A stretch of DNA of 59,408 nt from JANNNX01 sp031398745 (GTDB lineage Bacteria; Actinomycetota; Acidimicrobiia; Acidimicrobiales; CADCSY01): positions 1-59,408 of the forward strand of contig JANNNX010000078.1 in the NCBI GenBank assembly GCA_031398745.1, in the 5' to 3' direction. Shown piece after piece: positions 19,945 to 28,898 of this stretch (positions are counted from its first letter, which is position 1; each line of letters begins with the position of its first letter). Below the pieces are notes generated by a model, which had not been told where the DNA came from, made no database searches, and saw nothing but the letters and a program-made list of their open reading frames with translations. Made by a program: the position numbers and the translations under genes.

Positions 19945-21078
19945 ATGCACTCCGTCTTGACCGCACCCGTCCTCGTCGCTGCAGGCGACACGGCTGAGAA
20001 CTTCGCCAGCTTCGACGTCCCCCCGTGGGCGTGGGCGGCGCTCGTCACCGCCATCATCGTGATGCTCGTGGTGGACCTGCTGCTCGTGCACCGCACCGCG
20101 CATGTCATCAGCATCAAGGAAGCAACCATCGAGTCCGCCATCTGGATCTCGATCGGTCTCGCCTTCGGCGTCGTACTCCTCGTCTGGCAGGGAGGTCAGG
20201 CCGGAAGCGAGTACTACGCAGGATTCCTGATCGAGAAGAGCCTGTCGATCGACAACGTGTTCGTCTGGGCCGTCATCTTCTCGTTCTTCGCCGTCCCCCG
20301 CGAGTACCAGTTCCGGGTCCTCTTCTGGGGCATCTTCGGGGCGCTCGTCCTGCGCGGCGTGTTCATCTTCGCCGGCGTGTCGCTCATCGAACGCTTCGAA
20401 TGGATCCTGTACATCTTCGGCGCCTTCCTTCTCTACACGGCCTGGAAGATCGCCCACCACGACGAATCCGAACAGGTTGACTACAACGCCAACATCGCCA
20501 TGCGCCTCGTACGGCGAGTCTTTCCCACCACCGACCGGTACGACGGACAGAAGCTGTTCACCAAGCAGAACGGCAAGCGGTTCGCCACACCCCTGTTCGC
20601 CGTGCTCGTCCTCATCGAAGCGACCGACGTGGTGTTCGCCGTCGACTCCGTGCCCGCCATCCTCGCGGTCAGCCGCGAACCGTTCATCGTCTTCGCTGCC
20701 AACGCCTTCGCCATCCTCGGCCTGCGCTCCCTCTACTTCCTGCTCGGCGGCATGCAAGGCAAGTTCCGCTACCTCAACGTCGGACTCGGCGTCATCCTCA
20801 CCTTCGTCGGCATCAAGATGCTCCTCATCGGCGAGCCCTTCGAGGTCCACCTGCCGACCTACGTCTCGCTCAGTGTCATCGCCGCCGTGATCGCCATCTC
20901 GGTCATCGCATCCCTGCGCGCCGACGCTCAAGACCGGCGAAACGGCGTGGACGTCCCGGCCGGGCCTCCGGTACACGACACCGTCGGCGCCGAAGAGCCC
21001 GGAGGAATGGATCCGTCCCGTGACGAAGGCCCCGGCCACGACGAGCCCAGTGCCGACAGAGAGGTCCACCGGCGATGA
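19945..21078 (+). CDS. TerC/Alx-family integral membrane protein (metal ion exporter type)
   Basis: 377 residues, about nine hydrophobic helices. Two TerC signatures with acidic membrane residues are clear: LIEKSLSIDNVFVWAVIFSFF in the first half and VLIEATDVVFAVDSVPAILAV in the second. The Asp/Asn/Glu residues in these helices are the presumed metal path. Alx/TerC proteins export Mn2+ or are linked to tellurite resistance. The last 50 residues are a hydrophilic, Pro/Asp/Glu-rich tail. GGAG lies four bases before the ATG. No yybP-ykoY-type manganese riboswitch was recognised upstream. Confidence 0.9.
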   Translation: MHSVLTAPVLVAAGDTAENFASFDVPPWAWAALVTAIIVMLVVDLLLVHRTAHVISIKEATIESAIWISIGLAFGVVLLVWQGGQAGSEYYAGFLIEKSLSIDNVFVWAVIFSFFAVPREYQFRVLFWGIFGALVLRGVFIFAGVSLIERFEWILYIFGAFLLYTAWKIAHHDESEQVDYNANIAMRLVRRVFPTTDRYDGQKLFTKQNGKRFATPLFAVLVLIEATDVVFAVDSVPAILAVSREPFIVFAANAFAILGLRSLYFLLGGMQGKFRYLNVGLGVILTFVGIKMLLIGEPFEVHLPTYVSLSVIAAVIAISVIASLRADAQDRRNGVDVPAGPPVHDTVGAEEPGGMDPSRDEGPGHDEPSADREVHRR

Positions 21079-21296
21079 CAAGGGAGCTCCTGGGGCGTGG
21101 TAGTTGACCAGCACGTTTGTGGCACGGAGGTCATCGCTCTGCGACGTCATCGACCCACGCGGGTGACGATCTCGCTGCGGTCGCTGCCTCCCCGCGTCGT
21201 CACGCGGACGTAACAGACCGGACCACGAACCGACACGGTCCTTACCTACGTTCCGCCGCTCGTACACATCCGTACGGGATCGAAAAGGGAGCGTAA
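21079..21296 (+). promoter_or_regulatory. Leader region of the urea transporter operon
   Basis: 218 bases without a gene between terC and urtA. A GGACC/GGTCC inverted repeat lies near 21218-21242, and a purine-rich ribosome binding site AAGGGAG at about 21285-21291 precedes the urtA ATG. The operon promoter must lie here, but no convincing -35/-10 pair or GlnR site could be fixed by eye. Confidence 0.35.
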
Positions 21297-22562
21297 ATGT
21301 CCATGAAGGCCCTGTTCCGACCACTCCTGGTCGTCCTCGCTGTGCTGTCGCTGGTCGCGGCAGCGTGCGGCTCGGACGCAGACTCATCCAGCGGCGGCGA
21401 CTCCGGGAGTGATGACCAGGCAGCCTCCTCGGGCACCTGCGTCGAGGGTGACACCGTCAAGCTCGGCTTCTTGAACTCCACGTCGGGGGCGATGGCCATC
21501 AGCGAGCAGACCGTTCGTGACGCGCTCATCCTCGCCGCCGAGGAGATCAACGCCGACGGTGGGATCCTCGGCAAGCAGATCGAGTACATCGAAGAGGACG
21601 GCCAGAGCGAGCCCACGGTCTTCGCCGAGAAGATCAACAAGCTCCTGACCGAGGACGAGGTTGCAGCCGTGTTCGGCGGTTGGACCTCTGCCTCCCGCAA
21701 GGCGATGCTGCCGGTCGTCGAGGGCGCCAACGGGCTCCTCTTCTACCCCGTCCAGTACGAGGGCCTCGAGGCGTCGGAGAACATCTACTACACCGGCGCG
21801 ACGACCAACCAGCAGATCATCCCGGCAATGGACTACCTCGCCTCCGAGGGTGTCGAGACGCTGTTCCTCGCCGGTTCCGACTACGTCTTCCCACGGACTG
21901 CGAACAAGATCATCAAGCAGTACGCCGAGGTGCTCGGCATCGAGATCGTGGGTGAGGAGTACGTCCCGCTCGACAGCGACGACTGGACGACTCAGGTCGC
22001 CAAGATCGCCGCCGCCGAACCCGACTTCGTGTTCAACACGATCAACGGGTCGTCGAACGTGGGCTTCATCAAGGCGTACGACGAGGCCGGCCTTGGCGCC
22101 GACAAGTCGCCGATCATCTCGGTGTCGATTGCCGAGGAGGAGGCCCCCGCCATGGGCGTGGACCTCACCGGGCAGTACGCAGCCTGGAACTACTTCCAGA
22201 GCGTCGACAGCCCGACCAACACCGCCTTCATCGAGGCCTTCCAGGCCGAGTACGGCTCGGACCGCCCGACGTCGGACCCGATGGAAGCGGCCTACACCTC
22301 GCTGTACCTCTACAAGGGAATGGTCGAGAAGGCCGAGTCCTTCTGCGTCGACGCGGTGAACGAGGCATCCGATGGTGTGACCTTCGAGGCCCCGGAGGGC
22401 ACGGTCACGGTCAACGGCGAGAACCACCACATCGCCAAGACCGGACTGATCGGTCAGATCAACGCGGACAACCAGTTCGACATCGTCTGGAGCTCCGAGG
22501 AGCCGATCGAGCCCGATCCCTTCCTCGATGGCTACGACTGGTGGGACGAGAACAAGGAGTGA
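21297..22562 (+). CDS. urtA: Urea ABC transporter substrate-binding lipoprotein
   Basis: 421 residues. Lipoprotein signal with lipobox VAAACGS (Cys near residue 23), a Ser/Gly/Asp-rich linker, then a periplasmic-binding domain of the branched-chain amino acid/amide type. The UrtA-typical stretches are KLGFLNSTSGAMAISEQTV, AAVFGGWTSASRKAMLPVVE and LLFYPVQYEGLEAS. Binds urea or short amides and hands them to UrtBC. First gene of a complete urtABCDE operon; no urease genes are in the window. Confidence 0.95.
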   Translation: MSMKALFRPLLVVLAVLSLVAAACGSDADSSSGGDSGSDDQAASSGTCVEGDTVKLGFLNSTSGAMAISEQTVRDALILAAEEINADGGILGKQIEYIEEDGQSEPTVFAEKINKLLTEDEVAAVFGGWTSASRKAMLPVVEGANGLLFYPVQYEGLEASENIYYTGATTNQQIIPAMDYLASEGVETLFLAGSDYVFPRTANKIIKQYAEVLGIEIVGEEYVPLDSDDWTTQVAKIAAAEPDFVFNTINGSSNVGFIKAYDEAGLGADKSPIISVSIAEEEAPAMGVDLTGQYAAWNYFQSVDSPTNTAFIEAFQAEYGSDRPTSDPMEAAYTSLYLYKGMVEKAESFCVDAVNEASDGVTFEAPEGTVTVNGENHHIAKTGLIGQINADNQFDIVWSSEEPIEPDPFLDGYDWWDENKE

Positions 22563-22606
22563 CGCCCGGGCTCGCCGCCGGTGAGCCCGAAGCCTCAGCC
22601 GCAGCC

Positions 22607-22638
22607 GGGGGTGTCGCGCCTGACAGCGCGGCACCCCC
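22607..22638 (+). terminator. Strong hairpin in the urtA-urtB spacer (attenuator or mRNA stabiliser)
   Basis: Arms 22607-22618 and 22627-22638 form a 12-bp stem with one G-U pair and an eight-base loop. No T-run follows. Such a hairpin after the binding-protein gene usually keeps the level of that mRNA above the membrane genes downstream. Confidence 0.6.
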
Positions 22639-22688
22639 GCAGCGGGAGGGCAACCTCCGACCAGAAACCCACTCCTGAAAGCGTGGCG

Positions 22689-23573
22689 ATGGACGCACTC
22701 ACCACTCCCCTCCTCACCGGTACCGCCACCGGGGCGATCCTGTTTCTCGCCGCGCTCGGCCTGACGCTCACGTTCGGGCAGATGGGCGTGATCAACATGG
22801 CGAACGGCGAGTTCCTCATGGCCGGGGCCTACGCGACCTACGTCACCCAGCAGGTGATCAGCAGTACCGGCCTCTCGATCGTGGTCGCCATCCCGGTGGC
22901 CTTCGTGGCCGCCGGCCTCCTCGGGCTACTGCTCGAGTTCTCGATCATCCAGTGGATGTACCGCCGCCCCCTCGACACCCTGCTGGTGACCGTCGGAGTG
23001 GCCATGGTCCTCCAGCAGCTCGCCAAGGACATCTTCGGCGCCCAGGGCGACCCGGTGCGCCCGCCGAGCTGGATGCGCGGCAGCATCGACGTGTTCGGTT
23101 ACGCCTGGCCGCACCGCCAGCTCTTCACGATCGTGCTGGCGCTCGCGGCACTGAGTGCGCTCGGCGCAGTCTTGAAGTACAGCTCGTTCGGCCGGAGAAT
23201 CCGAGCGACGGTGCAGAACCGGGAGCTGGCCGAGACGATGGGCGTCTCGACCCGCAACGTGGACCGCATCACCTTCTTCCTCGGATCGGGCCTGGCCGGG
23301 GTGGGTGGTGTTGCCATCGCGCTGATCTCGGGCACCAACCCGACACTCGGCACCACCTACATCATCCCGGCGTTCCTCGTGGTCGTCGCCGGTGGTGTCG
23401 GTCAGCTCAAGGGCACCGTGATCGCGGCGTGGGCCGTCGGCGTGCTGACGGCATTCGTGACCGACTGGTCCAGCGGCAGCATGGCGCAGGTTCTCACCTT
23501 CGCGGTCGTGGTCGTCTTCCTCCAGATCCGCCCCCAAGGTCTCTTCACGGTCCGCACTAGGGGGTTGGCATGA
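22689..23573 (+). CDS. urtB: Urea ABC transporter permease UrtB
   Basis: 294 residues, LivH-type permease with about eight helices. Signatures: TFGQMGVINMANGEFLMAGAY near the N-terminus, RRPLDTLLVTVGVAMVLQQ, and the EAA-like loop around ELAETMGVSTRNVDRITF. Start set at ATG 22689 (MDALTTPLLTG); GTG 22683 is possible, while an upstream ATG would include the hairpin region. Overlaps urtC by four bases. Confidence 0.93.
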   Translation: MDALTTPLLTGTATGAILFLAALGLTLTFGQMGVINMANGEFLMAGAYATYVTQQVISSTGLSIVVAIPVAFVAAGLLGLLLEFSIIQWMYRRPLDTLLVTVGVAMVLQQLAKDIFGAQGDPVRPPSWMRGSIDVFGYAWPHRQLFTIVLALAALSALGAVLKYSSFGRRIRATVQNRELAETMGVSTRNVDRITFFLGSGLAGVGGVAIALISGTNPTLGTTYIIPAFLVVVAGGVGQLKGTVIAAWAVGVLTAFVTDWSSGSMAQVLTFAVVVVFLQIRPQGLFTVRTRGLA

Positions 23574-24748
23574 CGACGACTGCCACCGACGCGCCCGAGG
23601 TCCCCGGCACCGAGCCGTCGGCCCCGACGCCGACCGTCACCTCCCCGAAGCGGTCCTCGCTCTCCGGGCTCGCCCGCACCTACGGCCCGTTGCTCGGCAT
23701 CGGCGTCGTGGCCTTGGTGTTACTCGTATGGGCGCCCAACTCGCTGTCCCCGTTCCGCCTCGGCAACCTCGGCAAGTACTGCTGCTGGGCCCTCGCGGCG
23801 GTCGGCATCGGCCTCGCCTGGGGCCGGGGCGGCATGCTCGTCATGGGCCAGGGCGTGTTCTTCGGGCTCGGCGGCTACGCCATGGCCATGCACATGAAGC
23901 TCGAGGCCGCCGGCCCGGGCAACGTGCCCGACTTCATGCAGCTCTACGGCGACGGGACGATGCCCGGGTGGTGGGAACCTTTCCGAAGCGGGGCCTTCAC
24001 GCTGTTCGCCATCGTCGCTCTGCCTGCGGTGGTGTCGTTCGTTCTCGGCTACGCAATCCTCAAGCGCCGGGTGAAGGGGGCGTACTTCGCCATCCTCACC
24101 CAAGCCCTGGCGGTGGCCTTCTCGACGCTGCTGATCGCCACGATCAAGCAGACCGGTGGGTTCAACGGACTGAACACCTTCACCACGTTCTTCGGCCAGA
24201 ACCTGTACGACCCGGCGGTCAAGAAGAACCTCTACCTGATCGTGGCCGGCCTGCTGATCGTCTCCCTGTTGATCGTCTGGCAGCTCTACCGGAGCCGCTA
24301 CGGCGAGCTGCTCGTCGCCACCCGCGACGCCGAGGAGCGCATCCGCTTCCTCGGCTACGACCCCGCCAACATCAAGCTGGTGGCGTTCGTGGTGGCGGCG
24401 ATCATGGCCAGCGTCGGCGGGGCGCTGTTCGTGCCGATCGCGGGGATCATCTCGCCCTCCAACGTCGACGCGACGGCCTCGATCATGATGATCGCGGGCG
24501 TCGCCCTGGGGGGGCGCACGTCGCTGCTCGGCCCCGCCTTGGGGGCGATCGCCGTCGGCTACGGGCAGTCCACGCTGTCGGAGCAGTTCCCGACCCAGTG
24601 GACCTACTTCCAGGGCGGGTTGTTCATCGTCGTCCTGCTGCTCCTCCCCTTCGGCATCGCCTCGTTGTGGCCCAAGCTGAAGGCGCTGGTGCCGTTGCGG
24701 GGGACCAGCTCGGCCGTCCCCTCGGGCGACCTGGAGCCGGTGGAATGA
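23570..24748 (+). CDS. urtC: Urea ABC transporter permease UrtC
   Basis: 392 residues, LivM-type permease. A 40-residue Thr/Pro-rich cytoplasmic leader precedes the membrane domain (about ten helices), which has AWGRGGMLVMGQGVFFGLGGYAM and FLGYDPANIKLVAFVVAAIMA. UrtC-typical LGGRTSLLGPALGAIAVGYG is near the end. ATGA overlaps on both sides with urtB and urtD. Confidence 0.93.
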   Translation: MTTTATDAPEVPGTEPSAPTPTVTSPKRSSLSGLARTYGPLLGIGVVALVLLVWAPNSLSPFRLGNLGKYCCWALAAVGIGLAWGRGGMLVMGQGVFFGLGGYAMAMHMKLEAAGPGNVPDFMQLYGDGTMPGWWEPFRSGAFTLFAIVALPAVVSFVLGYAILKRRVKGAYFAILTQALAVAFSTLLIATIKQTGGFNGLNTFTTFFGQNLYDPAVKKNLYLIVAGLLIVSLLIVWQLYRSRYGELLVATRDAEERIRFLGYDPANIKLVAFVVAAIMASVGGALFVPIAGIISPSNVDATASIMMIAGVALGGRTSLLGPALGAIAVGYGQSTLSEQFPTQWTYFQGGLFIVVLLLLPFGIASLWPKLKALVPLRGTSSAVPSGDLEPVE

Positions 24749-25512
24749 CCGCCTCCTTCCTCGGCGAGGACTACCTCGAAGTCCGCGGGTTGACCGTCGA
24801 CTTCGACGGCTTCAAGGCGATCCAGGGAGTGGACGTCACCTTCGTGCAGGGGAGGCTGCACTTCCTCATCGGGCCGAACGGCGCCGGCAAGACCACCCTG
24901 GTCGACGCCCTCACCGGTCTGTCGCACGGGACCGGCGCGGCCGAGTTCCGTGGCCAGAACCTGCTCACCATGAAGTCGCACGAGATCGTCCACCTGGGGG
25001 TCGGCCGGACCTTCCAGACGGCCAGCGTGTTCGAACAGATCAGCGTCCTGCAGAACCTCGACATCGCAGCGGGTCTGCACCGCAAGGCGTGGGGCTTGGT
25101 GCGGTCGCGCCGCAAGGTGCCCGAGAGCGTCGAGCAGGCCCTGGAGACGATTGGCCTCTCCGCGCTGGCCCACCGCCAGGCCGGGATCCTCGCTCACGGA
25201 CAGAAGCAGTGGCTGGAGATCGGCATGTTGCTGGTGCAGGACGCCAAGGTGATGTTCCTCGACGAGACGGTCGCCGGCATGAGCACCAAGGAGCGCGACG
25301 AGACCGGCGAACTGCTGCAGCGGATCGTGGGTGACCGCACCATCGTCGTCATCGAGCACGACATGGACTTCATGCGCACCTACGCCGACTTCGTGACGGT
25401 CATGCACGCAGGCAAGGTGCTCGCCGAGGGGACGGTGTCCGAGATCCAGGCGGACCCTCGAGTCCAGGAGGTCTACCTGGGGACCGTGGCGGAGGTGGTG
25501 AGCAATGGCTGA
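24745..25512 (+). CDS. urtD: Urea ABC transporter ATP-binding protein UrtD
   Basis: 255 residues. Walker A GPNGAGKTT near residue 36, Q-loop GRTFQTASVFEQ, Walker B VMFLDETVAGM, switch His in VVIEHDMDFM. The ABC signature is AHGQKQWLEIG rather than LSGGQ, as is usual in UrtD/LivG proteins. ATG 24745 overlaps the urtC stop; the frame is open far upstream only by chance. Confidence 0.94.
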   Translation: MTASFLGEDYLEVRGLTVDFDGFKAIQGVDVTFVQGRLHFLIGPNGAGKTTLVDALTGLSHGTGAAEFRGQNLLTMKSHEIVHLGVGRTFQTASVFEQISVLQNLDIAAGLHRKAWGLVRSRRKVPESVEQALETIGLSALAHRQAGILAHGQKQWLEIGMLLVQDAKVMFLDETVAGMSTKERDETGELLQRIVGDRTIVVIEHDMDFMRTYADFVTVMHAGKVLAEGTVSEIQADPRVQEVYLGTVAEVVSNG

Positions 25513-26197
25513 CCCGATGCTCGAGATCGTCGGCGTCACCGCGGGATATGGGCGCTCGATGGTTCTCTTCGACGTCGACGTGTCGATTCCCGTGGGCGGA
25601 GCGGCGGCCGTCATGGGCCACAACGGCGCCGGCAAGACCACGTTGCTGCGGGTCGCGGTGGGACAGATTCCGGTGAGGTCGGGCAAGGTCCTGCTCGACG
25701 GCGAGGACGTCACCAAACTCGCCCCCAACCGGCGGGTCAAGCGTGGCCTCGGCTATGTCCCGCAGGGCCAGCTCTGCTTCCCCCAGATGACCACGCTGGA
25801 AAACCTCCAGCTGGTCTCGACCGCCACCAGCGAGATCGACGGGGTGCTCGACACCTTCCCCGCCCTGAGGGACCTGTTGGGCCGTCCCGCCGGCCTCCTG
25901 TCGGGCGGTCAGCGCCAACAGCTCGCCATCGCCCGGACGCTCTTGACCCAACCGCGGCTGCTGATCCTCGACGAGCCGACCGAGGGAATCCAGCCCAACG
26001 TGGTCGCCGAGATCGAACAGGTCATCGTGGACCTCACCCAGCGGGGCGACCTCACGGTGCTGCTGGTGGAGCAGCACGTCGGGTTCGCGCTGCGGTCGAC
26101 GGGCAGCTATTACGTCTTGGAGTCGGGCCGCATCACGGGCCGCGGCACCGGCGGCCCCGGCGCGCTCGACGAGGTCCGCGCCGCGCTGGCGGTCTGA
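25505..26197 (+). CDS. urtE: Urea ABC transporter ATP-binding protein UrtE
   Basis: 230 residues, LivF-type. Walker A GHNGAGKTT, signature LSGGQRQQLAIARTL, Walker B LLILDEPTEGIQPNVV, switch His in LLVEQHVGFAL. The DEPTEGIQP version is typical of UrtE. Overlaps urtD by eight bases and closes the operon. Confidence 0.95.
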   Translation: MADPMLEIVGVTAGYGRSMVLFDVDVSIPVGGAAAVMGHNGAGKTTLLRVAVGQIPVRSGKVLLDGEDVTKLAPNRRVKRGLGYVPQGQLCFPQMTTLENLQLVSTATSEIDGVLDTFPALRDLLGRPAGLLSGGQRQQLAIARTLLTQPRLLILDEPTEGIQPNVVAEIEQVIVDLTQRGDLTVLLVEQHVGFALRSTGSYYVLESGRITGRGTGGPGALDEVRAALAV

Positions 26198-26289
26198 CCG
26201 ATGCGCCCGATGGCGGGCCCTCCCGTTACGGCCTGACACCCCCCGGTACCCGCCGTCTCGGATCGAGAACGTGAGGGTACGTTCCGCGC

Positions 26290-26670
26290 GTGGAGGCGCG
26301 CCGCCGGTTCGTCCAAGACCCCGCCAGCTCCCAGGACGCGCGCATCTTCGTCCACGACATCGTGGCCCCGCTCGACGACGACGAGCTGGTCGAGGTGGCC
26401 ACGCTGCTGGTGAGCGAGCTGGTGGCCAACGCGGTGACCCACGGAGATTCCGGCGGCGAGGTGGTCATCGAGATCACCGACACGGCGGTGCGGGTGACGG
26501 TCACCGACACCAGCCCTCGCCAGCCGATCGTCCGCCCGGTGGAACCGACGTCGTCCACCGGCCGCGGCGTCTGGCTCGTCGACCGGCTCGCCGCCCACTG
26601 GGGCGTGCGTCGCTCGACCCAGGAGGGCAAGGCTGTCTGGTTCGAGCTGGACCGGGTCGCCGGAGGCTGA
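26290..26670 (+). CDS. RsbW-like serine kinase / anti-sigma regulatory ATPase
   Basis: 126 residues, a bare HATPase domain. N box LVSELVANAVTHG, G1 region VTDTSPRQP, G2 region GRGVWLVDRLAAHWG. Small proteins of this kind bind and phosphorylate anti-anti-sigma factors or control PP2C phosphatase pathways. GTG start. No partner gene is adjacent, so its target is unknown. Confidence 0.83.
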   Translation: MEARRRFVQDPASSQDARIFVHDIVAPLDDDELVEVATLLVSELVANAVTHGDSGGEVVIEITDTAVRVTVTDTSPRQPIVRPVEPTSSTGRGVWLVDRLAAHWGVRRSTQEGKAVWFELDRVAGG

Positions 26671-26723
26671 GGGGCCGTTCCCCACCTCGGCACGGGTAGG
26701 CACCGCCTGCGTACCCTCGGTCC

Positions 26724-28757
26724 ATGATCCAACTCATCGTCTTGGGGGTCGCCGGCTTCGTCGTGCTCCTCGTGCTCCTGCGATCGATCCACGCGATCGG
26801 TCCCACCGAGGTCGGCCTCGTCACCAAGGCGCTGGGACTGCGCAAGCTGGACAACGACAACCCGATCGCCTTTCGAGGTGAGGCCGGCTTCCAGGCCGAC
26901 CTCCTGATGCCGGGCCTCCGCTTCAAGCTGTGGCCGATCTTCTCGGTGCGCAAGCACCCGTGGGTGCAGGTCCCGGCGGGCGAGATCGGGGTGGTGATCG
27001 CCCAGGTCGGCGCACCCCTGCCGATCGGGGCGAAGAGCGGCCGCTACCGCCCGGAGTTCGCCAACTTCTCCAACGTCAAGACCTTCATCGACGGCGGCGG
27101 AGAGAAGGGCGTCCAGCGTCCCGTCCTCCCGCCCGGCACCTTGCTGCCGATCCACCCGGTGGCCTTCCTCATCATCACCGCCCGGGAGGTGTTCGGGCTC
27201 CCGGTCTCGCCCGACCTCGTCGTCCAGGCCCGGACCGGGGGCGGTGTACTCCGTCCTCCCTCCTTCGGGCTGACCCCCGAACAGCTCCGGGTGGTCGTGA
27301 TCGCCCCCGCCGGGCCCCGCGACACCGTCGGCATCGTCACGGCCCTCGAGGGCGAGCCCCTGGCCTCGGGCGACATCGCCAATCGCCTGGGCGGCTTCCG
27401 CGACCTCACCGCCATGGAGGAAGCCGGCGCGTCGGACTCCCAGGTCATCGAGGTGCTCCTGGGCAGCAAGAACACGCTGCACAACAACTACCAAGACTTC
27501 CAGTCGTTCCTCGACGCCGGGGGCAAGATCGGTCTCCAGCACGATCCGCTCCTCTACGGCGCCTACCTGCTGAACCCGTTCCTGGTCCAGGTCGAGATGG
27601 TGCCGATGCTGGTCGTGAACCAGGGCGAGGTGGCGGTGATCAAGGCCTACGTAGGTCTGCCCACGCTCGACCTCTCGGGCGTCGAGTTCAAGTTCGGCTC
27701 GATCGTGCGACCCGGCCACCGCGGCATCTGGCAGGAGCCGCTGCGCACCGGCAAGTACCCGATCAACCCGCGGTGCTACGCGGCCGAGATCGTGCCGACC
27801 TCGATCCTCACGTTGAACTGGGCCGACACCGTCAGCCAGGCCCACAGCCTCGATGCTCAGCTCCAGCCGATCGAGGGCAAGAGCCGCGAGGGCTTCGTCT
27901 TCCGCATCGAGCTGCAGGTGCAGATCCACGTGCCCGACACCCGGGCCCCGAAGGTGATCTCGATGGTCGGCACCATGCTCAACCTGGTCAACGAGGTGCT
28001 GCAGTCGGCCGTCGGCAACCACTTCCGCAACACCCTGCAGGATTCCGAAGCGGTGCGGTTCATCGAGACCCGCATGCTGGTCCAGCAGACTGCGCTCTCG
28101 GCCATCACCCAGTACCTCGAGCTCTACGAGGTGGAGACCAAGGGCGTCTACATCCAGGACGTGGTGTTCCCGCCCGAGCTGGTCGAGGTGCTGACCGAGC
28201 GGGAGATCGCCAACCAGGAGAAGGCCACCTACGCCGAGCAGGAGCAGGCCCAGTCGGCCCGGGTGGCGACCGAGCGAGCCCGGGGCACGGCCGACATGCA
28301 GGCCCAGCTGGCGGCCTCGCAGGTCTCGATCGAGATCAACCAGAACGCGGCCGAGGCCCGGGAAGCCGAAGCCCGAGGCGAGGCCGCCTACGTCGAGCTG
28401 ACCGGGCGGGCCGAGGCCAGCCGGACCGAGGCCATCGGCTTGGCCCAGGCCCGAGCCACCGAGGCCCTGGGGCTGGCCCAGGCCCAGGGGTTCGAAGCGC
28501 AGAAGCAGGCTCTGGGGGAGAGCGCCACGGCCATCGTGGCGGTGGCCAACGCGGTGTCCGAGGGCCACATCTCGGTGATGCCCGAGGTGCTGGTGACCGG
28601 CGGCGGGGCGTTCGAGGGTTTGGCCGCGAGCCTCATGCGACTGCTCAACCCCACCGGTGACCGCCCCGCCGTCGAGGGTGGCCCCGACGAGGACGACCGC
28701 CCCGTCGACCAACTCCCGCCGGCCCCCGCCGAGACCGCCGAGACCGCTACCACCTGA
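26724..28757 (+). CDS. SPFH (band 7 / flotillin-like) membrane-associated protein
   Basis: 677 residues. N-terminal membrane helix (LIVLGVAGFVVLLVLL) directly followed by AIGPTEVGLVTKALG, an SPFH domain with VPAGEIGVVIAQVGAPLP, and a second SPFH-like stretch around YVGLPTLDLSGVEFKFGSIV to HVPDTRAPKVISMVG. Residues about 470-620 are a long Ala/Glu/Gln-rich coiled coil (EIANQEKATYAEQEQAQSAR), then a Pro/Asp/Glu-rich tail. Such proteins form oligomeric rings or scaffolds at the membrane. Monocistronic. Confidence 0.85.
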   Translation: MIQLIVLGVAGFVVLLVLLRSIHAIGPTEVGLVTKALGLRKLDNDNPIAFRGEAGFQADLLMPGLRFKLWPIFSVRKHPWVQVPAGEIGVVIAQVGAPLPIGAKSGRYRPEFANFSNVKTFIDGGGEKGVQRPVLPPGTLLPIHPVAFLIITAREVFGLPVSPDLVVQARTGGGVLRPPSFGLTPEQLRVVVIAPAGPRDTVGIVTALEGEPLASGDIANRLGGFRDLTAMEEAGASDSQVIEVLLGSKNTLHNNYQDFQSFLDAGGKIGLQHDPLLYGAYLLNPFLVQVEMVPMLVVNQGEVAVIKAYVGLPTLDLSGVEFKFGSIVRPGHRGIWQEPLRTGKYPINPRCYAAEIVPTSILTLNWADTVSQAHSLDAQLQPIEGKSREGFVFRIELQVQIHVPDTRAPKVISMVGTMLNLVNEVLQSAVGNHFRNTLQDSEAVRFIETRMLVQQTALSAITQYLELYEVETKGVYIQDVVFPPELVEVLTEREIANQEKATYAEQEQAQSARVATERARGTADMQAQLAASQVSIEINQNAAEAREAEARGEAAYVELTGRAEASRTEAIGLAQARATEALGLAQAQGFEAQKQALGESATAIVAVANAVSEGHISVMPEVLVTGGGAFEGLAASLMRLLNPTGDRPAVEGGPDEDDRPVDQLPPAPAETAETATT

Positions 28758-28795
28758 CGCGGTCCCGCCGCTCGGATCGATGGTGGATACCGAAC

Positions 28796-28828
28796 GTTCG
28801 ACTGACGTACATCGGCCGTTCACACGGC
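28796..28828 (+). promoter_or_regulatory. PHO-box-like operator: three tandem 11-base units upstream of pstS
   Basis: Three adjoining 11-mers, GTTCGACTGAC (28796-28806), GTACATCGGCC (28807-28817) and GTTCACACGGC (28818-28828), keep exact 11-base spacing. The outer units match the GTTCA-type half-site to which actinobacterial PhoP binds as a direct repeat. They lie 70 bases before the pstS start, where a phosphate-starvation activator is expected. Confidence 0.6.
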
Positions 28829-28898
28829 TCTCGCCGCCCAGCAACCCCCGGTTCCTACGGTCGCCATGTCCCGTCGTCGCCCAAGGAGGGCTAATACC

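Noticed and set aside
19740..19945. yybP-ykoY manganese riboswitch before the TerC gene
   Set aside because: The interval is the coding remnant of a CorC/HlyC domain and shows no riboswitch-like stems.
21180..21245. GlnR-type nitrogen control box before urtA
   Set aside because: Only a loose GTAAC-n6-GAC match near 21210; too weak to claim by eye.
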